Source: Leptospira sp. WS4.C2
Lineage (GTDB): Bacteria > Spirochaetota > Leptospiria > Leptospirales > Leptospiraceae
Length of the DNA: 64,000 nt
Direction: 5' to 3'
Assembly: GCF_040833985.1 (NCBI RefSeq)
Contig: NZ_CP162139.1
Location: 1,260,001 to 1,324,000, forward strand
This document shows positions 45,803 to 54,660 of this stretch, piece after piece; position 1 is the stretch's first letter, and each line of letters starts with the position of its first letter. A program made the position numbers and the translations under genes. Under the pieces are notes generated by a model, which saw only the letters and a list, made by a program, of their open reading frames with translations, was not told where the DNA came from and searched no databases.

Positions 45803-46483
45803 TTGTTAGAACCTGGTCTTATCCTTTTTCGCACTGGGTTTGTAGCAAAACCTACAATCGTTCTTTCCCCAGAAGAAATGGCTCACCTTCGTGCACTACG
45901 ACTTAGTAAGGAAGAAACTACCATCCAAATTCGGGATGGGGTGGGTGGGCTTTATGATTACCAATTCTCTCCTTTTTCCAAAGAACTAAAGTTATTAAAT
46001 GAAATCCATCTGCCAAGAAAGATAGAACGAAAAACCGTTGCCATTGCTTTACCGAAAGGTAACCGCTTAGATTTCTTTTTGCAAAAAGTAACAGAGATAG
46101 GACTTGATGCCGTCGTTTTTCTTGTCTTTCGGCATTCCATTCGCAAAGAATTTAATTTGGAACGATCCGAAAAAATTGTAAAGGAAGCCGCTGCCCAGTC
46201 CAAACAAACCGAACTACTTTCCCTTTCGATCGAATCGGCAGGCGAATGGATGAATGCACATAAAGAGAGTTTGGTGGTCCTCCATCCCCATAAGCAGGAT
46301 GTTTTCCAAGCCAACCTATTGAAAGGAAAGATTCCCGTGATTGGACCCGAAGGGGGATTTCATGCAGACGAGGAAGATTGGATGGAAAAAAACCAGATCC
46401 CGAGACTCACACTTCCTGGTGGGGTGCTCCGTACGGAAACCGCAGGCATTGTTGCCGCCAGTTTCCTAGTGTATGGGACTTAA
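45803..46483 (+). CDS. rsmE: 16S rRNA (uracil1498-N3)-methyltransferase RsmE
   Basis: The 226-residue SPOUT-class enzyme methylates U1498 of 16S rRNA. Diagnostic stretches are the KGNRLDFFLQKVTEIGLD helix, the knot segment VIGPEGGF and GGVLRTETAGIVA. An N-terminal PUA-like region is present. It begins with TTG 4 bp after the LolA-like gene. Confidence 0.88.
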   Translation: MLEPGLILFRTGFVAKPTIVLSPEEMAHLRALRLSKEETTIQIRDGVGGLYDYQFSPFSKELKLLNEIHLPRKIERKTVAIALPKGNRLDFFLQKVTEIGLDAVVFLVFRHSIRKEFNLERSEKIVKEAAAQSKQTELLSLSIESAGEWMNAHKESLVVLHPHKQDVFQANLLKGKIPVIGPEGGFHADEEDWMEKNQIPRLTLPGGVLRTETAGIVAASFLVYGT

Positions 46484-46509
46484 ATTTTAAAGAAACAATG
46501 TTTCCACTA

Positions 46510-46779
46510 CTATTGATTGGTGAGTAAAAGTATGGTGGTAGATAAGTTACAATTGGTAGAACAGGCACTAAAACAAGTGGAAGCTGCCGGGTAATTGCTA
46601 CCAGTTACATCTGGATATTTGGCAGCACAGTCAGCATTGCATGCATCAAGGCTACCGCCCGTACAAGTAAGAAGGAAAGTAAACAAGTTTCTTTCCATGG
46701 TTTTGTCTTCCCTCTTTTGACAAGATGTAGAGAAGATCATGACAAAACTCAGCGCAACCAAAACTAACAAACGATTCAT
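46510..46779 (-). CDS. Small Cys-rich lipoprotein, 89 aa
   Basis: The signal peptide ends in STSC (Cys20), followed by a charged linker, an aliphatic NLFTFLLTC stretch and a Cys-rich module with six further Cys in CNADCAAKYP...CFSACSTNC. The CxxxC pairs look like a small disulfide-stabilised helical hairpin. No named family is recognised. The ATG has GGAG-like sequence upstream. It converges on rsmE. Confidence 0.7.
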   Translation of the reverse strand: MNRLLVLVALSFVMIFSTSCQKREDKTMERNLFTFLLTCTGGSLDACNADCAAKYPDVTGSNYPAASTCFSACSTNCNLSTTILLLTNQ

Positions 46780-46872
46780 ATTCCTAAACTCCGTTCTCCC
46801 TGCATTTCGTCAATCGGTTCGTAAAAATCTTGACCCTTGTGACTTTTCCTATGCATTGGATGAGATCCTACT

Positions 46873-48339
46873 ATGTCAGACGGTTCCAAAAAGGTTTTAG
46901 AAAAAAAAGCGCACGGAGAGTTTGAATTTACCGCCTATGGGGAATTCTTATCCTATTTCCACGCCCATATCGATATTTTCAAAAAACTACTCAAAGCTAG
47001 GAAAATGGACCCAGCCAAAGTGGAAGAGGTCGCAAAACAGATCAAATCCTACATGACTGGGAATATCAAAAAGACTGACCAGTTCTTTGAACACCTTCCC
47101 CAATTTGCTACGATGTTAGGTGTTCCCCAAAATGAAGTTTCCACTTATTTAAATTCCAATTTTATTGAAGTCCTAAATAAAGTACAAGAAAAACTGAAAG
47201 CCCAGGAATTGGACAAAATCACCAATGCACCGGCACCGAGTTTTTCCTCTATAGCTGAAGAAATCATCGAACGATTGCAAGTCACACATCCCAAGGACTT
47301 TGTATTCACTCAAAAAGGAATACTGACTGTTCTAGAAAATCCGCTGACGGGCGAAATCATTGAACCCAAAGGCCTTATGGCAGAATCGGCAAAAGCTGCC
47401 CTTGCGATGCCTTCCAGTGCCGAGTCTGAAAAAGAACCTGTCTCTCTTACCGATGCTTTGGCGGTGGCCAATGCTCCCCCCATACCAGTTGCAAAAAAAC
47501 AATCCCTCATTGTAGAAAAAGACAAATCCATTTTATTGGAAATTGTTGAGACCTTTGCCGAGAATCTTACTGGAGAACTCTTAGAAGTTAGAATTGGTCC
47601 AGACCCCAAAGACAATCCCCTCCCGGAACCATCCTCAAAAAACGGAACTCCCACTTCTTCCGAAGAATATGAAATTGAAGATTTAGAATTTGATGATTCT
47701 GGTTCTTCTGCAAGTGGATCAAACGAATCCAATACAAATACAGACGATGACGACTTTTCCCAAGACATCGATACTGATTTTGAAGAACCAGAACCTGTCA
47801 CTAAAGTAGATCCTAATCTAACACGTTTAGATGCTTTCAGTGTAAAAGAATTTATGGATCTTGTGCAAACCATTACAGGATACCAAACCAAGTCAGACCA
47901 AGTGGGATACCAAAACTGGTTACGCGGCCTTTCTGAATTTGAAAAGGCTGTTGTTTCTTTACGCACCCAAGTTCTGAAAGAACAAAAAAATGAACCTGTT
48001 GATTGGAATTCTCTGTTTCAAATGATGAGTTCCAAATCTGATTTAAGCCGTGAGGTTTTAGTTGGGACTGTTAAAAAAATAAAGAATTTTCAAATCGTTA
48101 AACTGACGTTAGACCGTATGATTCAGGAATTTAAAAAAGGAAACCCTGAATTTATGCAAATGGTAAAGATGGCTTGGCCTCATATCCAAAAGGCATTTTT
48201 CGAAGTTCCGAATTACAACCAAGTGCAAACGCTCCTTAAAGGAATTTTATCTCGAGTGAATGACGAAAACCATAAGAGGGACTTTTCTAAGATCTTTACT
48301 ATGGCACTGAATTTTATCCAATCTAAATTTCAGGCTTAA
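46873..48339 (+). CDS. Unknown cytoplasmic protein with acidic linker (488 aa)
   Basis: The protein has no signal peptide or membrane segment. A helical N-terminal domain (1-130) is followed by a middle domain (about 130-250) and a Glu/Asp/Ser-rich disordered linker (about 265-315, with DDDDFSQDIDTDFEEPEPV). A helical C-terminal domain rich in Lys and Phe ends the protein. No family is recognised. It heads a three-gene operon with 3-bp gaps. The linker suggests a scaffold or regulator, but that is only an impression. Confidence 0.6.
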   Translation: MSDGSKKVLEKKAHGEFEFTAYGEFLSYFHAHIDIFKKLLKARKMDPAKVEEVAKQIKSYMTGNIKKTDQFFEHLPQFATMLGVPQNEVSTYLNSNFIEVLNKVQEKLKAQELDKITNAPAPSFSSIAEEIIERLQVTHPKDFVFTQKGILTVLENPLTGEIIEPKGLMAESAKAALAMPSSAESEKEPVSLTDALAVANAPPIPVAKKQSLIVEKDKSILLEIVETFAENLTGELLEVRIGPDPKDNPLPEPSSKNGTPTSSEEYEIEDLEFDDSGSSASGSNESNTNTDDDDFSQDIDTDFEEPEPVTKVDPNLTRLDAFSVKEFMDLVQTITGYQTKSDQVGYQNWLRGLSEFEKAVVSLRTQVLKEQKNEPVDWNSLFQMMSSKSDLSREVLVGTVKKIKNFQIVKLTLDRMIQEFKKGNPEFMQMVKMAWPHIQKAFFEVPNYNQVQTLLKGILSRVNDENHKRDFSKIFTMALNFIQSKFQA

Positions 48340-48342
48340 CAG

Positions 48343-49503
48343 ATGTCAGGGGAGAATTACTCTCTGCGATTCCAAAAAACAATTGTAGTAATAATAGTAA
48401 AATTTGGAATTACGTTGTTTCTGTTTTTTGTCCCCGTTTCCCTTGTAAAACCAGAAACAAATTCCAAAGTCATCGTAGATCCATTGTTACAAAGACCTTG
48501 GATTACTGATGCAGAGGAGGAGGAAAGTCGTAGTTTCCATCGTTTCCTTTCTGAATTCAAAAACAAACAATCTACTGTGAAAAAAAAAGACACACACGGG
48601 CGAAACTATTTAGTCTCTCCTTCGGGCCAAATGAGGTTTCTTATCGATGATGAATATTATAAAGAATTTCCCGTTGCAGAAGAAGCCGACATCGCTGCCA
48701 AAGAACTTGAGGCATTGTATGCGGTTCGTAAAGAAAAGGAGGCGGTTTTTTTAGGAAAAGGAATCCATCTCTGTTATCGATTAAAATTAGAAAAGGAACC
48801 TGGTTTTTTTCCCCAGTGGCTCGTTCGTTCTAATGAAATTACCAACAGAGCAGCCAATGAATGGTCGGATCAAACCATTCCTTTGGATTTAGTCAGTGAA
48901 CCTTATGGGTGTTATATGAGTGATTCTAAACCTAAAGACCAACTGGTATTAGAGTCCGAGTCTTTTCTTTACCGGATTCGGTTTTCCTCTAATTTGCGCT
49001 ATGAGGGATTGTTTGGAAATCGCCTTGGAGTTTATGGCGAAAACAGGGACTCTATTTACAGGATGGTACGTTTTGTACAATTTCTTTCTAATTATTTGCC
49101 TGCTGGCCAAACCGAATGGGATGAAGCCCTGAAACTACAAACCTCAGGTAAAAAGAAGAAAAATCTCCCCAAAATCATTTTGTCCATTGGCTCTAGTTTT
49201 GATAAAACAAGACCACTTCGTGATACCAAAAATTACTTTCGGTTTTGGGATGCAATGCGTTCTCTCACACCCACCCAAATCCGAAAACTGGGTTTTAAAA
49301 GGACGGAATCGAAAACGGAATATTTGAGTGAGTGGACCGAGGTGGATGAAATCGGAAATACAGTTGAAATGGAAATGAAAGAGTATTATCTTTATAACGC
49401 ACCTCGTGGTTACTTTCTTTCCTTGTCTTATCCCAAAAGGGAAAAGGAAACGGCAGACTTATACTGGAAAACCATTCGTAGTTCATTTGAAGTAAAGGAG
49501 TAA
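48343..49503 (+). CDS. Unknown secreted or anchored protein (386 aa)
   Basis: One N-terminal hydrophobic segment (about residues 14-34) acts as signal peptide or anchor. The remainder is a soluble mixed alpha/beta domain with many Tyr, Arg and Glu. No known motif is seen. Spacing of 3 bp to both neighbours shows that it is the middle gene of an operon with 46873-48339 and 49507-50295. Confidence 0.6.
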   Translation: MSGENYSLRFQKTIVVIIVKFGITLFLFFVPVSLVKPETNSKVIVDPLLQRPWITDAEEEESRSFHRFLSEFKNKQSTVKKKDTHGRNYLVSPSGQMRFLIDDEYYKEFPVAEEADIAAKELEALYAVRKEKEAVFLGKGIHLCYRLKLEKEPGFFPQWLVRSNEITNRAANEWSDQTIPLDLVSEPYGCYMSDSKPKDQLVLESESFLYRIRFSSNLRYEGLFGNRLGVYGENRDSIYRMVRFVQFLSNYLPAGQTEWDEALKLQTSGKKKKNLPKIILSIGSSFDKTRPLRDTKNYFRFWDAMRSLTPTQIRKLGFKRTESKTEYLSEWTEVDEIGNTVEMEMKEYYLYNAPRGYFLSLSYPKREKETADLYWKTIRSSFEVKE

Positions 49504-49506
49504 TGG

Positions 49507-50295
49507 ATGTTTGTTGGTTTCGTTGAAAATCAAAGTCGGAAAAAACCAGAACCCAACGAAGATCCTGCCTCTTCTTTTTTTATCTTTTGGACAGGACTTT
49601 CTCTTATTTTAGGATTTGGAATTTTTTTACTCCCTTTTGGAGCCTACTTCCCACTTTCCATTTCTGTTTGGGCCATTCTTGTTTTATTTTTACCGGTTTT
49701 ATTTTTAGGAATCTTACTCTCTAGGAAGGCCGGTCTCAAAATCCTATTGGCTGTTTTTTTAGCCTTGTTGGCGGGAGGAAATTCCGTTTTGTTTTTGGGA
49801 GATTCGATTGGTTATAGTTTAGGGATCACTGCAAAAATGGAAGTCCTTCCTGAGGAAGTCTCCCACTACCTTAACTATCGTTATTTGTATCTTCGCGATT
49901 TTTATTTGGATGATGCTGATGCCGGAGAGTTTCGATCTCCACTTCTTGTTCGGCGCAGGTCAGGAGGAGCTGTGTATGGGCCCGTGATTCGGTTCCAATA
50001 CAAAAGAATTCGTTCAATCTCAGGAAAAGACATCAAACCTACGTTATATGCCATTTGTTACTCCAAAGAAGACAGTAAATGTCATCTTTCTAGTTTGTTT
50101 TCTGGAGGAGTTGTCTTACAAGATCCCATTTGGGATGAGGAGGAATTACCTTTGGCAAAAGACTCTGTGTTTCTTGTTTGGCGAGGATCTCTAGATTCTG
50201 AATTTTTTACCAAGGGGATTTTTTCTATTCTGTTTTTTATTTTTCTTATTTTGGTCTGGGCTCTTGTAGTTTATTTTCCGACTGGGAAGGATTAA
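49507..50295 (+). CDS. Unknown membrane protein (262 aa)
   Basis: Three clustered hydrophobic segments in residues 25-105 and one near the C-terminus (about 238-257) frame an extracytoplasmic domain of about 130 residues. The domain is rich in aromatic and charged residues, so the topology resembles DUF3592-type proteins. No catalytic motif is visible. It is last in the three-gene operon, and the kdp control region follows. Confidence 0.6.
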   Translation: MFVGFVENQSRKKPEPNEDPASSFFIFWTGLSLILGFGIFLLPFGAYFPLSISVWAILVLFLPVLFLGILLSRKAGLKILLAVFLALLAGGNSVLFLGDSIGYSLGITAKMEVLPEEVSHYLNYRYLYLRDFYLDDADAGEFRSPLLVRRRSGGAVYGPVIRFQYKRIRSISGKDIKPTLYAICYSKEDSKCHLSSLFSGGVVLQDPIWDEEELPLAKDSVFLVWRGSLDSEFFTKGIFSILFFIFLILVWALVVYFPTGKD

Positions 50296-50301
50296 AACTG
50301 T

Positions 50302-50360
50302 CTTAATCATTTCTTAATGACTTAATCTTATCCCTTAAGCCACTCACCCTTTACCTTAAG
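50302..50360 (+). promoter_or_regulatory. Candidate KdpE box array before kdpA
   Basis: CTTAAT occurs at 50302, 50313 and 50321, and CTTAAG at 50334 and 50355. The first two copies are 11 bp apart, and the 50313-50334-50355 series is spaced 21 bp, in phase with the DNA helix. Direct repeats with 11-bp period are the usual target layout of OmpR/PhoB-family regulators, to which KdpE belongs. Confidence 0.6.
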
Positions 50361-50383
50361 TGTAATTCATGAGAGAATTGCTT

Positions 50384-52021
50384 ATGGTTGAGTTACTCTA
50401 TTTCCCTTTTTACGTTGGGCTACTGATACTAGTTTCACCCTTTGTTGGTTACTATATGGCTTTTGTATTGAATGCAAAAGTTTTACCTTTGGAATCTATA
50501 TTCCGTCGGTTTTTATATTCAGGCGAGCCTCCTTCTCAAACTCCAAAACAATATCTAAACAGTATGGTAGTGTTTCATCTTCTAGGAGGTGGGATTTTAT
50601 TTTTAATCCTAAGATACCAAAATTTTTTACCAATGAATTCGCTCGGTATTCCGGGAATGGATTGGGATTTAGCACTCAATACAACAATTTCCTTTGTTAC
50701 CAATACCAATTGGCAAGCCTATTCTGGCGAAAGCCAACTCAGTACTTTTTCACAGATGGTGGGACTCACCCCGCAAAACTTTCTCAGTGCTGGAGTTGGA
50801 ATTTCTATTTTAACGTTTGTCAGTCGGTCCATTGTATCTTCTTCAGCACTTAAGTTTGGGAATTTTTGGCAGGATTTATTTCGTTCCACCTTTTATATCC
50901 TTCTTCCTATTTCGTTCTTTGTTGCCATTCTCCTCGTGGGTCAAGGTGTCATTCAATCATTTCAAGAACCAATACAAGCTTTGGGTCTCGATGGACAACC
51001 ACAGACCATTCCTATGGGACCTGCTGCTTCCCAAATTGCGATCAAACAAATCGGAACCAACGGGGGTGGCTTTTTTGGTGTGAATAGCGCCCATCCATTT
51101 GAAAATCCAACTCCCATATCCAATTTCATTCAGATGTTTTCGATTCTCTTTTTGCCAGCTTCTTGCGTATTTTTATACGGCAAAATCACAAATTCATTTC
51201 GCCATGCTTGGGTAATTTTCTTTGTGATGTTGGCTTTTTTTATACTAGGTTTTGTTTGTGTTTTTTATTCCGAATGGAACCACCCCGGTTTTTGGGAAGG
51301 CAAAGAAACCAGGTTTACATTAACGGAATCCACCCTTTGGTTATCCGCAACCACGGCCGCCTCCAACGGTTCAGTCAATTCTATGCACGATAGTTATTCC
51401 CCATTGGCTGGAGGAATTGCCATTTTTCAAATGATGTTAGGTGAGATCATCTTTGGCGGAGTGGGAACAGGAATGTATGGAATGTTTCTATTTTTAATCC
51501 TCACTGTGTTTTTGTCGGGACTTATGACTGGTCGGACTCCTGAATATTTTGGGAAAAAAATTGGAAGTTATGAAATCAAATGGACTCTTTTTGGAATCCT
51601 TGCACCTACCGTTTGTATATTAGTCGGAACAATGATCACTATTTTTTTAGAATCGGGTTATAGTGCAAAAGGTCCTCATGCATTATCTCAAATCTTGTAT
51701 GCTTATAGTTCGGCTGCAGGCAATAATGGTTCCGCCTTTGCCGGATTTTCTGCGGATACCATCTGGGGAAATTTATCTCTCGGATTTTCTATGTTAGTTG
51801 GTCGTTTCAGTGTGATATACGCAGTGGTATTCGTTGCCGGCAGTTTAGGCGGGAAGGTAACGACCAAGTCTACCGATGGAAACTTTAAATTGGATACATT
51901 GTTATTCGGAATTTTAGTTTTTTGTGTGATACTGATTGTTTGCGGCCTATCTTTTTTCCCGGTTTTGGCTCTCGGTCCCATCTTGGAACAGCTACTCGTC
52001 GGGAAGGGAATTTTCTTTTAA
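50384..52021 (+). CDS. kdpA: Potassium-transporting ATPase subunit KdpA
   Basis: The 545-residue channel subunit of the KdpFABC pump has about ten membrane helices and four filter segments. These read TNTNWQAYSGE, GTNGGGFFGVNSAHP, SNGSVNSMHDS and GNNGSAFAG. It selects K+ with micromolar affinity in other bacteria. The ATG at 50384, with GAGAGA upstream, is preferred over one five codons earlier. No KdpF gene could be found in front of it. Confidence 0.92.
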   Translation: MVELLYFPFYVGLLILVSPFVGYYMAFVLNAKVLPLESIFRRFLYSGEPPSQTPKQYLNSMVVFHLLGGGILFLILRYQNFLPMNSLGIPGMDWDLALNTTISFVTNTNWQAYSGESQLSTFSQMVGLTPQNFLSAGVGISILTFVSRSIVSSSALKFGNFWQDLFRSTFYILLPISFFVAILLVGQGVIQSFQEPIQALGLDGQPQTIPMGPAASQIAIKQIGTNGGGFFGVNSAHPFENPTPISNFIQMFSILFLPASCVFLYGKITNSFRHAWVIFFVMLAFFILGFVCVFYSEWNHPGFWEGKETRFTLTESTLWLSATTAASNGSVNSMHDSYSPLAGGIAIFQMMLGEIIFGGVGTGMYGMFLFLILTVFLSGLMTGRTPEYFGKKIGSYEIKWTLFGILAPTVCILVGTMITIFLESGYSAKGPHALSQILYAYSSAAGNNGSAFAGFSADTIWGNLSLGFSMLVGRFSVIYAVVFVAGSLGGKVTTKSTDGNFKLDTLLFGILVFCVILIVCGLSFFPVLALGPILEQLLVGKGIFF

Positions 52022-52030
52022 GAGGAACGT

Positions 52031-54085
52031 ATGGTGAATTCTAAAAATATGATATCTAAAGAACTTTTGAGTGTTTCTTTCTGGAATGCCTTGCAAAAGT
52101 TTTCTCCTAAAAATGCATTTTCGAATCCAGTGATGGCCACGGTTTGGATAGGTACATTAATCCTATTGATTCAAATATTATACTATTTAGGATCTGGGAC
52201 TTCATTACAAAATGAATTTCCCATCTTCTTTTGGTTAGTTTTGACTTTGTTCTTTGCAAACTATGCGGAAAGTATTGCTGAGGGTAGAGGAAAAGCAAGG
52301 GCTGATAGTTTACGAAAGTCAAGATCATCAACGATGTCAAAAAGAGTAGAATCGGTGGGAGATAAAAACTTTATCGAGATTCCTTCTAACGAATTAAAAA
52401 TCAATGATATTGTCTTTGTAGAAGCCGGCTTTACCATTCCTGGTGATGGGGAAGTCATTTCTGGAATTGCCAGTGTGGATGAATCTGCGGTGACGGGTGA
52501 GTCAGCTCCTGTGATTCGAGAGAGTGGTGGAGATCGGTCAGCAGTGACTGGTGGAACCAGAGTGATCTCTGATCATTTGTATATTCAAATCACAACAAAA
52601 CCTGGGGAAAGTTTTATTGATAAAATGATCACTATGATTGAAGGAGCCACAAGACAAAAAACTCCTAATGAAGTGGCTCTTGGTATTCTTCTTTTTGCCT
52701 TAACTCTACTTTTCTTTTTGGGAGTTTTATCTTTGATTCCCATCGCCAAATTTGTGGGAAATCAATTAGGCCAAAATTGGAATTTTGATTTTTCGGTTTG
52801 GCTCGCTTTATTTGTTTGTTTGATCCCGACAACGATTGCCGCTCTCCTCAGTGCGATTGGCATTTCTGGAATGGAACGGTTGATACGATACAATGTCATT
52901 GCTAAAAGTGGCAAAGCAGTGGAAGCGGCTGGCGACATCCATGTTTTGTTATTGGATAAAACCGGTACAATAACACTGGGAAATCGGGAAGCTCATAAAT
53001 TCTATCCTTCCGTGGGTATTACAGAAGAAGAGTTGGCAGATGCCGCTCAACTTTCCTCTCTTTCTGATGAAACTCCAGAAGGACGATCGATTGTCATCCT
53101 CGCCAAACAAAAGTATGCAATTCGAGAAAGAAATTTAAAATCCTTGGAAGTAAACTGGATTCCGTTTTCTGCATCGACTCGGATGAGCGGTGTGGAGATA
53201 TTCGAAAACGGCAAACAAATTCGCAACATTCGAAAGGGTGCCATCGATGCAATCCGAAAACATATTGAATCATTAGGGGGAACTGTCCCACAAACTATGT
53301 TAATGATATCGGATGAAGTTTCGAGAAAGGGAAGTACTCCCATTCTTGTTTCCGAAGGAAACCAATTGTTGGGTATCATTGAATTGAAAGATATTGTGAA
53401 AGGAGGACTCAAAGAACGATTTGCCTATTTGAGAAGGATGGGAATTCGGACGGTGATGATCACAGGTGATAACCCTCTCACTGCTGCAGCCATTGCAGCG
53501 GAAGCAGGGGTAGATGATTTTATCGCAGAAGCCACTCCTGAGGCAAAACTAAAACGAATTCGAGAAGAACAAGCTAACGGTTATTTGGTTGCTATGATTG
53601 GTGACGGAACGAATGACGCCCCAGCCCTTGCACAATCTGATGTAGGTGTGGCTATGAATACAGGAACTCAAACGGCAAGGGAAGCCGGTAATATGATTGA
53701 TTTGGATAGTAATCCAAGTAAACTCATTGAAATTGTAGAAATAGGGAAACAACTTTTAATGACAAGGGGGGCACTTACCACATTTAGCATCGCCAATGAC
53801 ATTGCTAAATACTTTGCCATTCTTCCCGCTTTGTTTTTACCATTAGCTCCTTTAAATATCATGCAGTTATCAAATCCTGATAATGCGATTCTCTCTGCCG
53901 TGATCTTCAATGCCCTTGTGATTCCTGCTCTCATACCTTTATCACTGCGTGGAGTAAAGTATGTGCCAAAATCTCCAGACGAGGCCTTACTTAGGAATTT
54001 TATTATCTACGGAGGTGGTGGAATGGTATTTCCTTTTTTTGGAATCAAACTCATCGACTTAATTTTATCGGGAGGTTTTTTATGA
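52031..54085 (+). CDS. kdpB: Potassium-transporting ATPase ATP-binding subunit KdpB
   Basis: The 684-residue P-type ATPase has the phosphorylation Asp309 in LLDKTGT, the actuator TGES in AVTGESAPV (its Ser is the inhibitory phosphorylation site in E. coli), [10 protein letters not shown], and the hinge [10 protein letters not shown]. Length matches the family. AGGAA precedes the ATG. It ends in an ATGA overlap with kdpC. Confidence 0.94.
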   Translation: MVNSKNMISKELLSVSFWNALQKFSPKNAFSNPVMATVWIGTLILLIQILYYLGSGTSLQNEFPIFFWLVLTLFFANYAESIAEGRGKARADSLRKSRSSTMSKRVESVGDKNFIEIPSNELKINDIVFVEAGFTIPGDGEVISGIASVDESAVTGESAPVIRESGGDRSAVTGGTRVISDHLYIQITTKPGESFIDKMITMIEGATRQKTPNEVALGILLFALTLLFFLGVLSLIPIAKFVGNQLGQNWNFDFSVWLALFVCLIPTTIAALLSAIGISGMERLIRYNVIAKSGKAVEAAGDIHVLLLDKTGTITLGNREAHKFYPSVGITEEELADAAQLSSLSDETPEGRSIVILAKQKYAIRERNLKSLEVNWIPFSASTRMSGVEIFENGKQIRNIRKGAIDAIRKHIESLGGTVPQTMLMISDEVSRKGSTPILVSEGNQLLGIIELKDIVKGGLKERFAYLRRMGIRTVMITGDNPLTAAAIAAEAGVDDFIAEATPEAKLKRIREEQANGYLVAMIGDGTNDAPALAQSDVGVAMNTGTQTAREAGNMIDLDSNPSKLIEIVEIGKQLLMTRGALTTFSIANDIAKYFAILPALFLPLAPLNIMQLSNPDNAILSAVIFNALVIPALIPLSLRGVKYVPKSPDEALLRNFIIYGGGGMVFPFFGIKLIDLILSGGFL

Positions 54086-54660
54086 AATCGAATGAAACAG
54101 CAAACCAATGGGAAATAACAATCCGGTTTGGATTTTTATCCTTACTCGTGTTCGGTTTTTTGTATCCATTAGCGATTACTGGTTTAGCGTCCACTTTTTT
54201 CCCATTCAAAGCTAATGGAAGTTTGTTAGTAGAGGAAGGGAAAGTAGTCGGTTCTGAACTTTTGGCCCAAGGGATAGAATCGAAATTTATGTTTCGTTAT
54301 CGGCCCAGTGCTGTCAGTTATGCGACAATGCCGAGTGGGGCATCCAATTTAAGTCCTTCCAGTTTGGATTTAAAGAACTTAGTGGAAGAAAGGAAACGTG
54401 AATTGGAAACGGGGGGGATCCGTATAGAAGAATGTTTGGAGTTGGTTTATACTTCTGCTTCTGGGTTAGATCCACATATATCAGCCCCATGTGCATATGA
54501 ACAGGCAAAATTTCTCCAGAAACAAGGAAAGATACCCTTGGTTCAAATAAATGAATTGATTCTAAAACATATAGAACATCCACTTTTTGGTTTTATGGGA
54601 CGAGAAAGAATGAACGTAAACAAGTTAAATTTATCCTGGAAACAATTGATTCATGAATGA
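54082..54660 (+). CDS. kdpC: Potassium-transporting ATPase subunit KdpC
   Basis: The 192-residue protein has one membrane anchor (about residues 15-38) and a periplasmic domain with the conserved [21 protein letters not shown] and [15 protein letters not shown]. It stabilises the KdpAB complex. It overlaps kdpB by 4 bp and kdpD by 8 bp, so translation of the cluster is coupled. Confidence 0.92.
   Translation: MKSNETANQWEITIRFGFLSLLVFGFLYPLAITGLASTFFPFKANGSLLVEEGKVVGSELLAQGIESKFMFRYRPSAVSYATMPSGASNLSPSSLDLKNLVEERKRELETGGIRIEECLELVYTSASGLDPHISAPCAYEQAKFLQKQGKIPLVQINELILKHIEHPLFGFMGRERMNVNKLNLSWKQLIHE

Noticed and set aside
47310..47966. 218-codon minus-strand frame
   Set aside because: It lies inside the coding gene 46873-48339, is Ser/Arg-rich and has no homology; it is a shadow of that gene's codon use.
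50296..50383. Search for a kdpF gene before kdpA
   Set aside because: No short hydrophobic frame with a start and ribosome binding site was found; the space is filled by the CTTAA repeats.
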